A DNA stretch of 64,000 nucleotides from Steromphala cineraria (Eukaryota; Mollusca; Gastropoda; Trochida; Trochidae), in assembly GCA_916613615.1 (NCBI GenBank), contig OU744725.1, forward strand, positions 67,092,575 through 67,156,574, in the 5' to 3' direction. Numbering within the stretch: position 1 is the first letter of the stretch; the number at the start of each line of letters is the position of its first letter. A program made the translations under genes and the position numbers. Of the stretch, positions 13,721 through 28,033 are shown piece by piece. Below the pieces are notes generated by a model that was given only the letters and a program-made list of their open reading frames with translations, was not told the DNA's origin and made no database searches.

Positions 13721-14640
13721 GGTTGGCAAAAACTCAATTTCACCTGCGCTACAAACCTTAAGATACAGGAATAAGGGGTCTGATAAAGTGAGGAGTTGTT
13801 GGTTTACAAAATTATAAAGGGCGTTATTATGGCCTTACATATTTCATACAACTAGTAAGTAAGTGTATTTTGTAGATAGAATGCCAGCTTTTGAACATTA
13901 AATGGGGCATAACAATCATCAAACACGTGAAAATGTATCTTTTCGCATCTGGTGAGTAGAATTCAATTTCAGTGAGTTGATTTGACCTTAAATCAGTTGA
14001 TATGTTTTATGGCATGCATCAAGGACAAACCTCTTTTAATGAACGATAGTCTGTATTGCTTTAGAATGATTACAAATATATTGGAGGTTACAAGTTAAAA
14101 CTGATCTATAATACATGCTTTGATAATCTAATTTATAACAATACGCTCACAGCCAAGGCAATGAAGTTCGATATCTTGATGTGTAGTTGCAAGTAAATTA
14201 TTTATTTGGTGAAATCATATATGAAAATTGAATGTTTATGTTCAAAAGGAAAAGTTTGTGTATAATCCAATTTCATAACAATATGCTCATAGTTATGAAA
14301 GTTGCAAGTCTTTCAGATTTTTGGTGAATCATATATGAGAATTTGATCGACAATGTCATTAGATTTATTTTAATCTGCAGTTTAGTTGATATCCCAGGGG
14401 ATATAAGTCTTCATAGCTCTAAAACGAAGGGATTTCACAGAAAGTTTAAAGCTTTTGCTTGCTCAGTTCTCAGGGTATAACCAGATGTGTTTTAATTTTC
14501 AATTTTTTACCTTAAAACCTGTTTAGTCAGAAAGCGAACAAAAGAATATATTAGTAGGAACATGTGACCTTAAGAAAGTTACAATTGCATATTTATTGCT
14601 TAAACCTTGCATTACCTTTAAACAATTCTAGATAGAAGTT

Positions 14641-14767
14641 GCCTCCAGGAATAACTCTCTACTTCCTGTGTGGCATCAACAGAGCGAGAGAGAGGAAGCC
14701 ATTCAGATACAAGACAACTCCAATCAATCTTCCTTCCTGACAATCGGAAATGGTCTGTTTAACTTGG
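14641..14767. repeat. GGAA module 8 (E type)
   Basis: E-type copy with one base lost before 'cttccttcctg' relative to module 5, which shifts the plus-strand frame. The GGAA spacing is otherwise unchanged. Confidence 0.75.
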
Positions 14768-14976
14768 TATCCGTCAATGAAAACTCAAAATACATTGAAT
14801 GCAAGAAATCTAAAGGTTTATTTAATTTTATCTCTATCAGTAACATCATGATTTTGATGCAACATGAAAAGCAAACTACCAATATTCTGCATGTAAAGAA
14901 CGTTGTTAGTTAGAGCAAGACAGAGTCAATGGAACAAATATAACAGGTATTCTTGTCTAAATCTGAGTTGAAACTA

Positions 14977-15135
14977 CAGTAGAACACTGATATAGCGAAC
15001 CCTCGGATAAAGCGAACAAATTCTCAAGTCCCGTCCCTATGTAATATCATTAAGATTATATGCGTATAGCGAACACCGGATATAGCGAACTCAATTCTTT
15101 GGTCCCTTGGAGTTCGTTATATCCGAGTTTTACTG
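14977..15135. mobile_element. pogo/Tigger-like MITE, copy 3
   Basis: Third copy, 159 bp, between TA at 14975-14976 and 15136-15137. It keeps a 'tatagcgaac' block in the right half that copies 1 and 2 lack, so it is probably nearer the ancestral element. The related E modules at about 20.9, 31.6 and 43.5 kb lack the MITE, so it inserted after the two arrays separated. Confidence 0.85.
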
Positions 15136-17140
15136 TAATTGCTTTTCCCTAATGATTCATGTTATGGTTTTATTTTTCTAACGTCTATCAGATACAAAAT
15201 GTTAAATGTGTATATATGATCATTGCCATCAGAGGTTTGAAGGTTAATTTTTAGGAACGCCTCAAAGTAAAATGTTACATATTGAAAATTACATTTTTGG
15301 GTAAAGATACTTTTGTACCTTTGTATCTATCTTAGATTTGACAATTTACTTTGCTGTAAGAAGCAGTGGTTATAATAAACACTTAGTTAATCAACAGTTC
15401 TTTGGATATTAAATATCTATTAATAATTGATCTGATTTTCCTGAAGTAATCGTACTTGAATAAGAACGCCATTTCAATTGCCTTTCGAAAAGATAATTGA
15501 AATTGAGGATAAAATTTGAATAAGCTTTCTTTTAATATTTATCCGACTTTGCTTGCAAAAAAAAGAACTAACCCATTTAATCAAACTTATCAATTTGATT
15601 TAACTGAATTTTTTTTTTCAATTATGAACATTCTTTAAAGCATCTGATGCTTCTCAAATTGAAAACAGTGAACTTTGGTTGTGATGCGAATTGGACTTAA
15701 TGTCTTAAAACTTTTTTGTATGTAGAGATTGAATTCACAATGATTAACTTGATGTAATTTAGAATACAGCTTTTCAATTACTGACAATTCTAAGCAAATT
15801 ATATTTTGCTTTTCAGATTTTGTTGTTTTTAAAACTAAGAAGAAAAATGGACCTTTGGCCAATAGATAAAAATGAAATGACAAACTTGATTTAAAATATG
15901 TTTATACGCTTATTCAGTTACGTGGTCAGCGATACAACTGTACAAGTTTTCAGTAGATATTCATCATGAACCAATATTCATTCATGTGCATGATTCAGTA
16001 CTCAAATACCATCCCTAGTTAACTAAAATGTTTATCATCAGATAATGTAAAACCTTACTACTCATTTGAAATTCTATTATCAGTATGGTATATGTCTTTC
16101 TCTTTTATTTAGAGTTCGTATGAAATGTTATCCTTCTAAAAAGTGAATTGATTACAATTTCGTAACATGCTACTTAACAGCAAAAACTGTTGAATCTTTA
16201 AAGAACCCTTATCCACTGACTCTCTTGTTTTAAAATTATTACCTTTATGCTGTAACGTTGGAAATAAAACATCTGGATTATAACAATGAAAATTTCTAAT
16301 AGAATAACTGCTTTATATTCCACTAGGATGTTATTCCAGGGATGTGACTTTTTTTGCATACAAAGCCAATGGAAAGGTCACTTGTTGTGTTTCGTCAAAG
16401 ATAGGGTGTCTTACACTAGAAAAATACAAGTACTAAAATCGTAACTAAATCATAAAACCTTAAAGACATTGTGGAGGCTATTTTTCAAACATCTCAAACT
16501 TGATAATTGATAGTAGCCTCATCACAAGTAAAAGAAAGTCAGGTGAAATCATAGAAATTGTGTTGCTGATAATGATATGTTTAAATTCCAAAATATGGTC
16601 ACTTACAGTGTATTACGACATATTATAGGGAAAAGCAGTACCTGTTGGTCAATAACTGGATAAAGGTTTTTGGACAAATTTGGAACATGTAATTATTTAA
16701 AAGCAAATACGGTATACACTTTGTCTTTCTGCCTTTAAGTGCGACTAAAGTACAGCTCATTCATTCATTGCTATTAAGGGAACCGCACACTCTTTCAACT
16801 ATCTAGTATGGCAAATCGCCAAAGAGATGTTATGTTGTAACATTATTAGTCTTAACACTGTCTGAATAGATTTAGAAAGTATTGATAAGAAAATTGAAAT
16901 ATATTGATGCCATACAGAAGCCAAGAAAAGAAGTCTTCCAAGATCTAATTTTTTTCATTGATTTCATTATATTGAGAAGATGTTTGTCTACAGTGTAACA
17001 TGACCAAATTAAAACCATTTTACATGTTAAAACTTGTGTTTTTCAAGCTGTTAAGTAACATTTCCAATTGAAGTGATTACAACTTAACTGGTATCACCTT
17101 GCAGAATAGAAGATACCGTAGAAAGGTATATTGGAGCATG

Positions 17141-17280
17141 AACCAATATTCATTCATGTGCATGATTCAGTATTTAAATGCTATCACTAGTTAATTAAAT
17201 TGTTTATCATAAGATAATGTGAAAAATGAAAAAAAAAGTAAGTACTTATTTGAAATTTTATGATAAGTATGGTATATGTT
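17141..17280. repeat. Junction piece of an E module
   Basis: 'catgaaccaatattcattcatg' region (compare 6669-6790 and 11233-11350) is fused directly to a G module on the left and to a B module on the right. This is a rearrangement breakpoint between the two tandem arrays. Confidence 0.55.
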
Positions 17281-19407
17281 TTGCTATTTTATTTAGACAG
17301 ATATATCCATCTTATTTTTAACCTTGCTGAAGTGTTTGGGAAAGTGCTGTTTCTTTTTCATTGGTTGATATCCGCGCATGCTTGACACGGACCTAGTGGG
17401 TAGACTGCTAGAGGTAGCTTTGGCCTTTTTATGCACTGTCCAATGTTCTTTGAATGTATGCGTTTAATCAAGTTTTAACTGTTGTCCCACAATACCATGT
17501 CATTACCAAAAAGACATGTAATCACCATCCTACAATTTTAGATCAATACACTTTATTGTTTGAATTGAAATTCTATGCGTGCTATACTTGAATTTTATCT
17601 TAATTTCGAACCATACAAATATATGCCAAGTACACATATTTATCAACCTCTGCTTCATTTTGGCTATTATTACAAACTATCTATAATATTTTGCACGTTA
17701 TGGCATCTACAGTAATGTATATAGTAAATTGTATAGGCTATTGTCACCTTCTTGAAATCGAGTGTAACATTTACTTATATATCTTCAGTTTCGTATGACC
17801 AATGTAATACAGGCCAATGGTTGGACAAACAATAACTGATACAATGTTCGAAAGGCTATCTGATTGTGATGTACGAGTTTAATCTCAACACTCCTAGCAT
17901 TGGCATATTGATTTACTCACTTTTACTTATCTCCCGTCGCAAAGTAATATCAACCAATTAATTTGTCTTTAATAAACTTTGCTCTTGGGAACGTGAATTT
18001 GGAGAATAAGATGATAAAGCGTCTGCACTAAGAAAGTAAAGACATAAAAACAGTTGTCCATTTGTGAATGATTTACAGGGTTGATAAAGAAAATTTTATA
18101 TGACTATTTGCCCTATAAACTGAAACTCAAAAGTCACATTACTTTTTTAAAACAAATATATTGCTGAATCAGTTTGAGAAATGAAATTGCATCGTTTAGA
18201 ACTGCCATGTGATAAACAAGTTTTGAATTCCAAATGTTAGCAGGAAAATGTGATAATAGATTAAAATAATTTTTCATTAAATAAGTTTTTAAGTAATGAT
18301 AACACGAAAATAAATGATCAAACCGTTTTTTTATTTTGTTACTTAAGTTCTAAGATATAGATCACAAGGAATCACTGAAAATTAACATCTGTACATGACA
18401 TCGCCTCCAAGAAATCAAACTCAACAAGCTCAAGCTCTTGCAAACCTAACCACACGCCCAAACACACAGTGGTAAAACCTTTTTATCAGGCACGTCAGTC
18501 TTAGGACCTATCCTATTGTCACTCTTGTCTTAGCTAATGTCTGACATTAAATTATTTCCATTTCAATATATGAGAAATCAAACCAAGTTAACAAGAAATC
18601 ATAACAATTTAATGAGATTTAATCATTGTCTAGCCTGAGCTACACATAAAATTAGTTTACAAAAGGACAAAGCATATTTACAAAGAGAAGATAGAATTTA
18701 TTTTTCCCAATAAAGGATTTGTTTAAAATTCAGTTATAATCCAAAATTGATAAATTTTAAAATCAGATGAGAATTATATGAATATTTAGCACAAGATAAG
18801 CACCAATATCAGCCGAAACGAGAAGCCCAGTACAAAAAAAACCCACCAAAAACAAATAGCAAATTCCTTTTATTTATGAAAGGGGCTTGCAAAATAATAA
18901 ATTGGGTATCAACTTATATACCATGAATGTTTCTTCAAGTATTTTTTACTTAGCTGGCCTTGTTATTTCACAGAGGCATCAATTCATCTTATTCTATTAC
19001 CTTTCATCATCTCAAGAACAGTTCTTTCACTGATGTTAAGGCTTTATGTAAACTTTTTTCTCAAGCATACAATCAAATGCAATTTTAAAAGAGAAAAATC
19101 TTAGACATTTTCGTATTGTCATAGTAAGAAAAACACAAATATAACTTCTTGAAGCTTTTATGCTAAAACACAAGCATGATACATACTTGCTTCAAGGACA
19201 ATTTCTTCACTTTTTTCTTAACCTATATTACAAACCGAAGAAAATAGTAACAGAACCCATTGATTAAATGTCATAAATAACAACACATTTCAGCAATTTT
19301 GTATTTTCCCTGACTCAAACTCTGTATGTACAAACACAGAAATGCCAGTGTATTTATCACTTATTGATCGATGGAGCTAATGAAAAGAGAAGAAGGCATC
19401 AGAGAAT

Positions 19408-19531
19408 CTGCTCTACAGGAATAACTCTCCTCTTCCTGTGCAGGACCAACAGAACCAAGAGAGGAAACTGTTTTCGAGACAAAACAACTCTTATTCATTC
19501 TTTCTTCCTGACCATCGGAAATAATCTGTTA
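19408..19531. repeat. GGAA module 9 (D type)
   Basis: Slightly shortened D-type copy ('ctctacaggaataactctcc' replaces the longer left part). A 63-codon plus-strand frame (19364-19555) covers it. Confidence 0.7.
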
Positions 19532-20560
19532 GGCACTTACTTAGGCACTGGTTGACTGTAAAATCAATAACACTGCCAGTAAAAACCTCGGGGTACTAGA
19601 ATAAGTAATTTGCATTGTATTGTAAAGTTTATTCACAAGCAAATATTTTCGTCAATCATACTTTTGTTTAATGAATTGCGGTTACACCTAACATATAACG
19701 TTCTTGACATTAAATGTATGTATTTTTTTATTTTCAAACCTCTGCCAACATTAAACAAAGATACCCCAAAACATAAAATAACCAGACATATTTGTTTAAA
19801 CTGCTGCAGATACAAGTTATGGTAATGTGAGATAATCAAATGCATAATATGTCTTTTAGATATTGAACAAATCAAACTAAACTGTTGTGTACTTTTGTAC
19901 TTCAGTTTATGTGATCTGAGAAATACACTTAAAAATAGATTGAATCAAGTTCCACGGAAGATGTTTTTATCATGTAAAGAACATTTGGTACAACTGGATT
20001 TCAGTCAAAACTGTTAGATGGATTTTGTAAAGGAGAATGATGCATTAACTAATGTCTTTTCACATCTGGTAGAGTGCAATTTCAATAAGTGGAGTTGATA
20101 TGAATTTATGGCATTTATCGGAGACAAAATTCTTTGATGAAGGATAGTCTTTATTGCTTTAGAATGATTAAAACTTTATCAGATGTCCCCACCATAAAGC
20201 TGACATATTTATGATCTAAGAAGTACATGCTTAATCTTATTCATAACAAAACGCTCACAGTCATGACAACGAAGTTAGATATATATATGTGTGGTTGCAG
20301 GTTATTTAATTTTTTTATTTGGTGAATCATTAATGATAATTGGATCAAACATTAAAAGCAAAAATGTAATCATTATATTTATTTAAATCTGCGGTAAGTT
20401 GATGTCCCAGGGGAAATAATATACTAACAGTTTTACATCGTATATACTTCACAGAAAACAATGTTTGTGCATCTTTTGTATCCTCAGTTCTAAGCATACT
20501 CAACAGATCTGTTCGAACTTTTATAAAAAAATCTGTTCAATCAAGAAAATATGTGAGTCT

Positions 20561-20676
20561 AGTTTCTGCTTCCTGTGCGACGTCAACAAAGCGAGGGAGG
20601 GGAAACTTTCAAGGATATAAGACAACTCCTATTAATTCTTCCTTCCTGAAAATCGGAAATGGTCGGTTCTAGTCGG
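20561..20676. repeat. GGAA module 10 (E type)
   Basis: E-type copy closest to modules 13 and 16: 'gcttcctgtgcgacgtcaac', 'gaggggaaactttc', 'ccttcctgaaaatcggaaat'. Frames on both strands are broken. Confidence 0.7.
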
Positions 20677-22673
20677 AACTCACCAATGGAAACTCAAAAT
20701 ATATTGAATTCAATGAGCCTTACCTTTGAGACAGATCTATCAATATCATTAGAAATTCTCATTACGGTGCACAATATTATGCTTGATGCAACATTATGAT
20801 TTCAATATTCTGCATATTAATGATAAGATGTGGCATGTAATTAGTGAGAGTTGGACAGAGTCAATGTAACACTTGAACAAATATAACAGGATTTTGTGTC
20901 GACACTAACAAGTTTCAATTTTTAATGATTCAGGTTATGTTTTTTTAAAAACTTCCATCAGTTTCAAAACAATAGATGTTTAAGAGGTGTATTGTTTGCC
21001 ATTTGAAATTAGTTTGTTGGAGATTTAACACATTGAAATCAACATGAACATGTTTAAGTTAACCACTTAAATGCTCTAATGACTAAAAATTCTATTTGTG
21101 CAATTTTTAGAATGAATACCACACGTATTAATTTTTACAAAGACAAGGATGTTACTAAGCTATAAGAAGTAGTAAACTGTTAGTAAATCACCATTTTTAT
21201 GTGATGTTAATTACCATTTCTTCACAAGTGATGTGATTGTCCTGATTGTGCTCGAATGAGAAAAAACCATTTCAATTACCTGTAATTAAATATAATTGAA
21301 AGTGTAATGGGAAATAAGTTTTCTTCTCATATCCGATTACTATACACACAAAAAACAATTTAATCAAAATGATAATTTGATTAAATTGAAAACAAATTTT
21401 CAATTATTGAAATTTCTTAGAGCAGCAGTTAAAAATTTGAAAGAAATTAAATTCGGTCGTGATGTGAAATGGACTTGCATTAATGTCTCAAATCCTCTTT
21501 TGTATGTGTAGATTGAATTCACAATAATTAACCTGATGTAATTTAGAATAAAGATCTTTAATTATTGACTATTCAAAACCAATGACTTTTGCTTTTTTCA
21601 AATTTTGGCTAAATGACTGATCGTTTATTAACTAAGAAAGGAATTAGATCTTGGGCCATGAGATGAAAATGAAATGACAAACAAGACTACAATTTTTATG
21701 TTACTTATTCAGTCTCTTGGTCAGGTATACAAATGTACATTTTTTCAGTAGATATTTATGATTAACAAATATTCATTCATATGCATGATTCGGTACTTAC
21801 ATACCAGTCCTAATTAATTAAAGGGTTTACTATCGGATGAAGTAAAACATTCTATAAAATAAATTCCTCTAGTGTTGCCAACGTTTTGCCTTTTAGTTAA
21901 ACAGATAAACAGCTTTGTTGCTATGTATTGTTATCATTTTAAAAAATGAATTGGTTATCATTTATTAACATTCTACATTACAGTAAAAACTTTAAAATCT
22001 ATATCCCTTTTACACCACATACACGACCAACAGACATGCACAAGGGATGCGAGAGACACAACCGAACGTGTAGTTCTAGTACTATGATTATTGTGTTTCA
22101 GATTGCGATGATAAATTGGTTTTCTACAAACTACAAAAGAAAACATTTGGTAAATGGCAAATGTATTAATCGAACATATGTGAACACAATATAACATTAT
22201 ATTTGAACTGAGATCAAAAGAAAAATTTAAAACTGTTGTTGAGCAGCAAATCAAGAACCCCAAAAGCTTGTTAGACACGATACGTTAATGCCAATACAGA
22301 ATATCAATGGATAGCAAATTGTTGAAAACTACTTTATGGTTAAACACTTGAACAACTTTGTATTTGAAAATGTTTAATCGTAATTAATGTCAAACCTGAC
22401 AATCAAGGTTAAAGGTTACAGAGATTTGGAAAAAACTTCTAAAAAATTGCAAGGTATTAAAATAGTCTGAAGATTTATTATGATTTTTCTTGACACCTTT
22501 AGCTTAAGGAGATAATGTCCGATTTGCTGCATTGATTATATCTAAATGATGTTAAGTGCAAGTATGATTGTATGAGCAGGTGATGAAGTAAACAGAAAAG
22601 TTCTTACTGATACCCTTTGTAGAAAGTTAAAACTGAATTATTCCATGCGAGAAAAAATGCTTTTGTTCAAATT

Positions 22674-23163
22674 ATCATATGAATATTTATATAGTGCGCA
22701 TATCCATCCACTCGTTGTTGCTCAAGGCGCTTACGTTGTTTCCCCTGGTCAATGGCATTCTTTATCCGTCCGATCATTTTTTTCAATTTAACCCCCTTGG
22801 CAGTATTCAACCGGCATCCACATATGGGGTGCTCAGATTAGGGACCATTCTATGCCTCACAGGGTACCCATTTACAGCTGGGTGAACTGAGATACATAGT
22901 CACAGCAGTTTGTCCAACACTGCTGAACGCTGATAACCGACAGCTCGGCGTATGCACGTGTTCATGTATCAACCATTCAGCCACTGACATGAAATTATGG
23001 GATCTTTGAAGTGGCAGTTTTTGTTGCACTAGACACTAGGCTCCAGGGTGACACTTAAAGAGTTCGAACAGAGGTGAACTCTAGGTTTTTACACCTTGGC
23101 CTGGATGGGATTCGAACCCCGGACCTCAGGCACTCTTGCCGACATAGCTATCTTGTACCCCAA
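22674..23163 (-). mobile_element. tRNA-derived SINE with L2-like tail
   Basis: On the minus strand a tRNA-like head (23160 down to about 23099) contains a B box ggttcgaatcc preceded by a degraded A-box region. The other end (near 22690-22740) reads 'aagcgccttgagc' and 'gcgcactatataaata', a form shared by SINEs that borrow the 3' end of L2-clade LINEs. The segment is absent from the matching places in the sister units (33,497 and about 44,938), where the flanking sequence is continuous. Head and empty site are seen; the L2 link is family knowledge. Confidence 0.75.
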
Positions 23164-25041
23164 AATGAGTTTTCTTTGCGAACCAATGAAGTATGTTGGT
23201 AATATTTTGGCCAAATGTTAAAAGGTTTAAACGTTAGACAAATGTCACTCGAAAAACAATCAGTATACAAATATTGACTCATCGTATTTAAGTCTGACGA
23301 ATGCAAATGAAAATAACCCAAAACAGCGAATCATCATTTGAATCAAATGAATGTTTGGAAGTGTCACATTACTGTTCTATTAGATTATAGCAAAACTAAT
23401 CTCATAACTAAATGATTTTCCTCAGAGGTTTTACATTGTTATTCAGTTATCTAAATAGACCCAGGTTGGTTTGTGGGAACTCATACGTGGGCGCCAGACA
23501 GAAGCTCAGCTGAGTAAGCCAAGACTGAATAACATCGAATTGTTATTGCATGTCAGGACGTGTGTCAAACATGATTTACTTTAGGGTCATGATTGTAAGA
23601 TCAATTAATGAAGAAATGTTACTGGTTTGTATCAACCAAAGATCTGTATTAACAATGTGAGATTGCCTGATGAAAATCTGAATCTGTGCTGTCTGTAAGC
23701 TTAAAATTTGTGAGGGGTTTAGCGAGGGAATGAGGATTGTCGGTTTAAAGTTGCTACGAAAACACTAGAGAAACAATTAGAGAATATATTCAATGTTTCT
23801 TTAAATCGATAATTATCAAGTGATTTTTAATGATATTGTAACATTGTAACATAAGGTCGATTCAGAAAATAAGTAAGTATTAAAGGTTTTATCTCGACAT
23901 AATAAGTGATGTGATAAGTATTTGAATGAACGATGAACAAATTTATGAACAATTCTATGACAAGTGAAATAAGCTGTTTAAGTATTGCCAAAGAAAAAAA
24001 CCATGTTCAAATGCTGATAGCATATTTTGCTTCCCAATTTGTGAGAAAGGTTAGTTTCAAATAGATGAAACTATGATTATTGTGCTCAACTTAAATGTAT
24101 GTCTACTTTGAATTTCCAATGTAAATGTACATATTTATTTTCAATCATATATATGATTATCATTATTATTTTGAAATGGTAATATTCAATTACCTTAAAA
24201 TATGTTTAACAGTGTGATTGAGCACTGTTCTGAAAATGCTGAACCTTGAAGACTATAATTTTTATTTCAGATGTTCTGCAAAGTATAATATTTCATGGAA
24301 GAGAAGCCTATTAGAATATTCATTGTGGTCAACGAGTAGTTATTGTATCGTTTGAGTAGATGCATTTCATTAAGAAAGCAAATTTTGCATAAACGTTTTT
24401 GGATAACTTATAACTAATAAATAGAACTATAGGAAGTGGATGTTTTCAAAACAATAGAAACAGATCTACAAACATTGTTAAGGATTGTGAACAGAAATCT
24501 GAGTTTTTGTGTGAGTGTCAAGTATTTCAATAGGTGGAAGAGACAACTAGATACAGAACAACAGAACTTTCAACAACAGATACTTCTTTGATATTTTTCT
24601 TTGACACTTCTTTAAAGACAGTTGCACAATTATGGAAATTGAAATTCACCCAAATTTCCACGATAGATATTAGCCAACAAACATATGATCTTTAGATGGT
24701 AAAATATGTCATTAATGAACCATATTATCTGCTGTGGAAATTTTTTTGCGGCAATTTAAACATTTTATTGATTTGATTGCGGAGTAAAGGATTTGAGGTG
24801 CTTACCCGAAATGTAAAATTAGTTTTATAACCACCACAAAAAAATTGTCTTGCAATTGGAGACATTTAAACTTACGCCGAAAAGAAACTTTACAATTTTA
24901 AAACTGAAATTTAAAAAACTATCTTATATCGATAATTTCAGTAAAGCTGTCAACAAGTTGAAACCCAAACGTTAAGGTTTAAATCTTTTTTAAATGGCCA
25001 ATATTCATGCCTTTTTGCAAAAATGGCAAAAATGTGATATT

Positions 25042-25074
25042 CACGTGACCTTTCCGCTGAAGCTTAGTCACGTG
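25042..25074. promoter_or_regulatory. Paired CACGTG E-boxes in module X
   Basis: Two tcacgtgac words (CACGTG at 25042-25047 and 25069-25074) lie 27 bases apart. CACGTG is the core site of MITF/TFE, USF and Myc-type bHLH factors. In SU3 the first is kept and the second is changed to GACGTG. No promoter or gene is visible nearby, so function is only a possibility. Confidence 0.25.
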
Positions 25075-27582
25075 ACAAAAAGGTTTAAGACAAAAAGGTT
25101 AAAGAAATGTCCATGATTGTCACCCTGTTCGTGAAACAACACAACTTAAAACAGTTTAACAGAATAGCAAAAATATCGCAAATCCCCACTGAAAAGCAAC
25201 AAAACCCCTGCCCACTTTTAATTGATGAAGTGCTAAATCGGATTTTCCCCTTCAATTTTATTAGCTGGTTGTGTACTGAAATGATTGATCGATAACAAGC
25301 ACTTTGTTTTAAAGTTCTATTACTTTTCAGTCTTTAATGAGAATTATTACAAAATGTAGTAAAGTTTCTTTTGGACGCCAGCTTATTTCTTCTTGGTTGA
25401 AATCCTCTTATATTCTTATAGACTAATATTCAAACACGTTTCTTCAAAGGCATCGGGGGTGTGTAGTGGGACTTTCTTCAGACGTGTAACGCGGTCACAT
25501 GACGATTGTAACTCGGTGCAGACCAACAGCTATAGGCGATTGCGTGACCTCGCATCAAAACAAAACATAACATGTTCATTGATATCATAAGCAATTGCAA
25601 CGAAACCACTCCAGCTCTCATTTGATGTTCACCATAGTCAAAAGCACACTAGATTCCCATAAGTCAGTAAGGCTACATATTTAAAGCATGTTCTCTTTAC
25701 ATTAAGGATAAATCGTGAAAATGAAACTTTTTATGTATAATCAGATCGACTAAAATCTGTCTTTTAAGATACAAATAATGTAATAAGTATTGAGAATATA
25801 TTCCCATGAAGTTGCAGACTTCCAAAAAAGCCTATCATTCACTGGAAAATTACTATGATTTAAATGCTGTGATTATTGCCGTTCAGACTGTAACAACATC
25901 AACATACTACAATCACCAGCATCACAGCTATCGTTGCGTACAGGTCATATGAAGGATTTAAAAAGTGCAACCTTTCAAATCATATGCTATAGTAATACAT
26001 GGTCCTGTGCAAAGTTCAATTGAACACTGTATGAAGTTCAGCAACATATGGAGCTGCTTGCAGATGGGTAAGTTAATTGCGACTAAGCTGGATAAACTGA
26101 GATCAATTCAAAGTTCCACAATGAGACACAAGTTGACTACCGTGTCAAATGGGCAAGAGACATTATTTATAATGTGCCTTTGTGCACCCAGTAGAAAATG
26201 GGTAACTGGAATAAGAGATGCGTTGGTTGTGACTTCTAGTGACAGAAGTTTCAGCTTTGTTTAGACCATGTATTTATACAACGATCGCGTACTCTCTACA
26301 AATGGATTTTTATTGTCATTATTATTTTGTTTATTGATAGGTGAGGGCGGAGGGCCAGAAGTATCGTTATTCTTTTATGCACTGTCTCGAGTTTTCTTCA
26401 CAAATGTTAATTTTATCAGGTTTAAACTTGTTTCCTACAATGTCATTACCAAAAGGACATGTAATCACCAACCTACAATGTATTAGTTGTTAGATCAATA
26501 CACTTTATTGTTAGAATTGAAATTGTATGCATGCTATAGTTGAATTTGATCTGAAATTCGATACATACACATATATGCCAAGAACACAAGAACATCAACC
26601 TCTGGTTAAGTTTTGTTATCATTACAAACCATATAGAATATTTTCGAATTTGCACGTTATGGTATCTACAGTTATGTATATAGTATATTGTATAGGGTAT
26701 TGTCACCTTCTTGTAAACGAGTGTAGCTGTAACGAACCATGTAGCTAATATCCTTATCTACAGTTTCTTATGATCACTGTAATACACGCCAATGGTTGGA
26801 AAAGCAATAAATGCTACAAAGTTTTAAAGGCTATCTGATTGTGATGTACGAGTTTAATCTCAACACTCCTGGCATTCGCATATTGATTTACTCATTTTTA
26901 CTTATCTCCCGTTGCAAAGAAATATCAACCAATTAATGTGTCTTTCATAAACTTTGCTCTAAGAAACGTAAATTCAGAGAATATGATGATAAAGCGTCTG
27001 CACTAAGAAAGTAAAGACATAAAAACAGTTGTCCATTTGTGAATGATTTACGGGGATGATAAAGAAAACTATATTACAAAAAGGTGAAACTTTGATCAAA
27101 ACCATGTCCCAACTAAAGTCAAGGATTGTCATGATTTACTGAGAAAAGTTAACCAAATTACTGAATTAAGATAAATGTATTGCTGGATCAGCTTGAGATA
27201 TGAAATTGCATCGTTTAGCAGTGATGAGTGATAAAAATGGTCTTAAATTGTAAGCAGGAAAATGTGATTTAAATGAATTTAAATGATTTAAATAAATGAT
27301 TTATTGTCAAACTGTTGTTTCTGCAGTAAAGAAATGTTTTACATTTTGTCACTTAAGATCTTTTACATGGGTCACAAGGCACGACTGGACATTAAAATCT
27401 GTACATGTATCGCCCTCTTAATATATTTCTCTCCTTTTGGCGGGGCAACCAAAAAATATCAAATACTTTGTCCTCTCTGACAAATACAATGTGGCATGTT
27501 TCATTAAGCATATAACACCACAATAATAATAATAATAAGAATGTAAATGAGTACACAGATCTTGATGGTAAGGTAGTGCATT

Positions 27583-27616
27583 GTGATCATAGTGATCATA
27601 GTGATCATAGTGATTA
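27583..27616. repeat. Short 9-bp tandem repeat
   Basis: The word gtgatcata is repeated three times and followed by a partial copy. In SU3 the same place (37378-37410) has changed copies (gtgatgata), so the repeat predates the duplication. Confidence 0.8.
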
Positions 27617-28033
27617 CTAATCACATAATATGCACTTTCCAAAATATGAAAAAATGCGATCAAGCTAAAAAAAAAAACGTTTTAAATTTGTGGCTAGTAT
27701 AACATTAACTATAAAATGAAAGAGTTATATTTTAAGCATGCCAGAAAATGCTGATCTGTGCAACGTGATGAAACTAGATTTGATTGTAAAAAGCTCAGTG
27801 TCAAAGACTGCTTTCATGTATCAGTATGAACATACAGGTGACTTTTATCTATTCTAAAGTTCTTCAAATGTCAACTTCAAAGAAGACAAAATATCAAAAT
27901 AAAGTTTAAGGAGGCCTAGCTTCAGCTTTCAAAATAATAAATGCCACTTTATGTACTATTTGAAAGATTAAAAAAACAGTTGTTTGAACTCTTCACATCT
28001 GGTTTCAGCAAAAACTCTATGTTTTTACACCTT

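Larger units (their letters stand above)
12756..17140. repeat. Tandem unit A3 (modules D-E-G, cut short)
   Basis: Third unit of the left array. D about 12756-14600, E about 14600-16300, G about 16300-17140. It has extra sequence at about 14140-14600 not found in A1 or A2, and a deletion near 15320, where A1 and A2 carry about 50 more bases. G stops at 17140 and is followed by a short piece of E (17141-17280), then by the larger array. Confidence 0.75.
17281..23406. repeat. Large tandem unit SU1 (B-C-D-E-F, incomplete)
   Basis: B about 17281-18950, a short remnant of C about 18950-19080, D about 19080-19650, E about 19650-22250, F about 22250-23406. It lacks X and is the most diverged of the large units. 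Its D part starts with the same 'cttagacattttcgt' segment that starts D in units A1-A3, which links the two arrays. Near 20,900 the E module shows the empty site of the pogo-like MITE. No gene is recognised. Confidence 0.7.

Noticed and set aside
26160..26264. Shared 'CLCAPSRKWVTG' peptide in SU2 and SU3 (25965-26264 and 35775-36008)
   Set aside because: Same DNA also occurs at about 48,470-48,540 with a broken frame; it looks like a non-coding repeat duplicated with module B.
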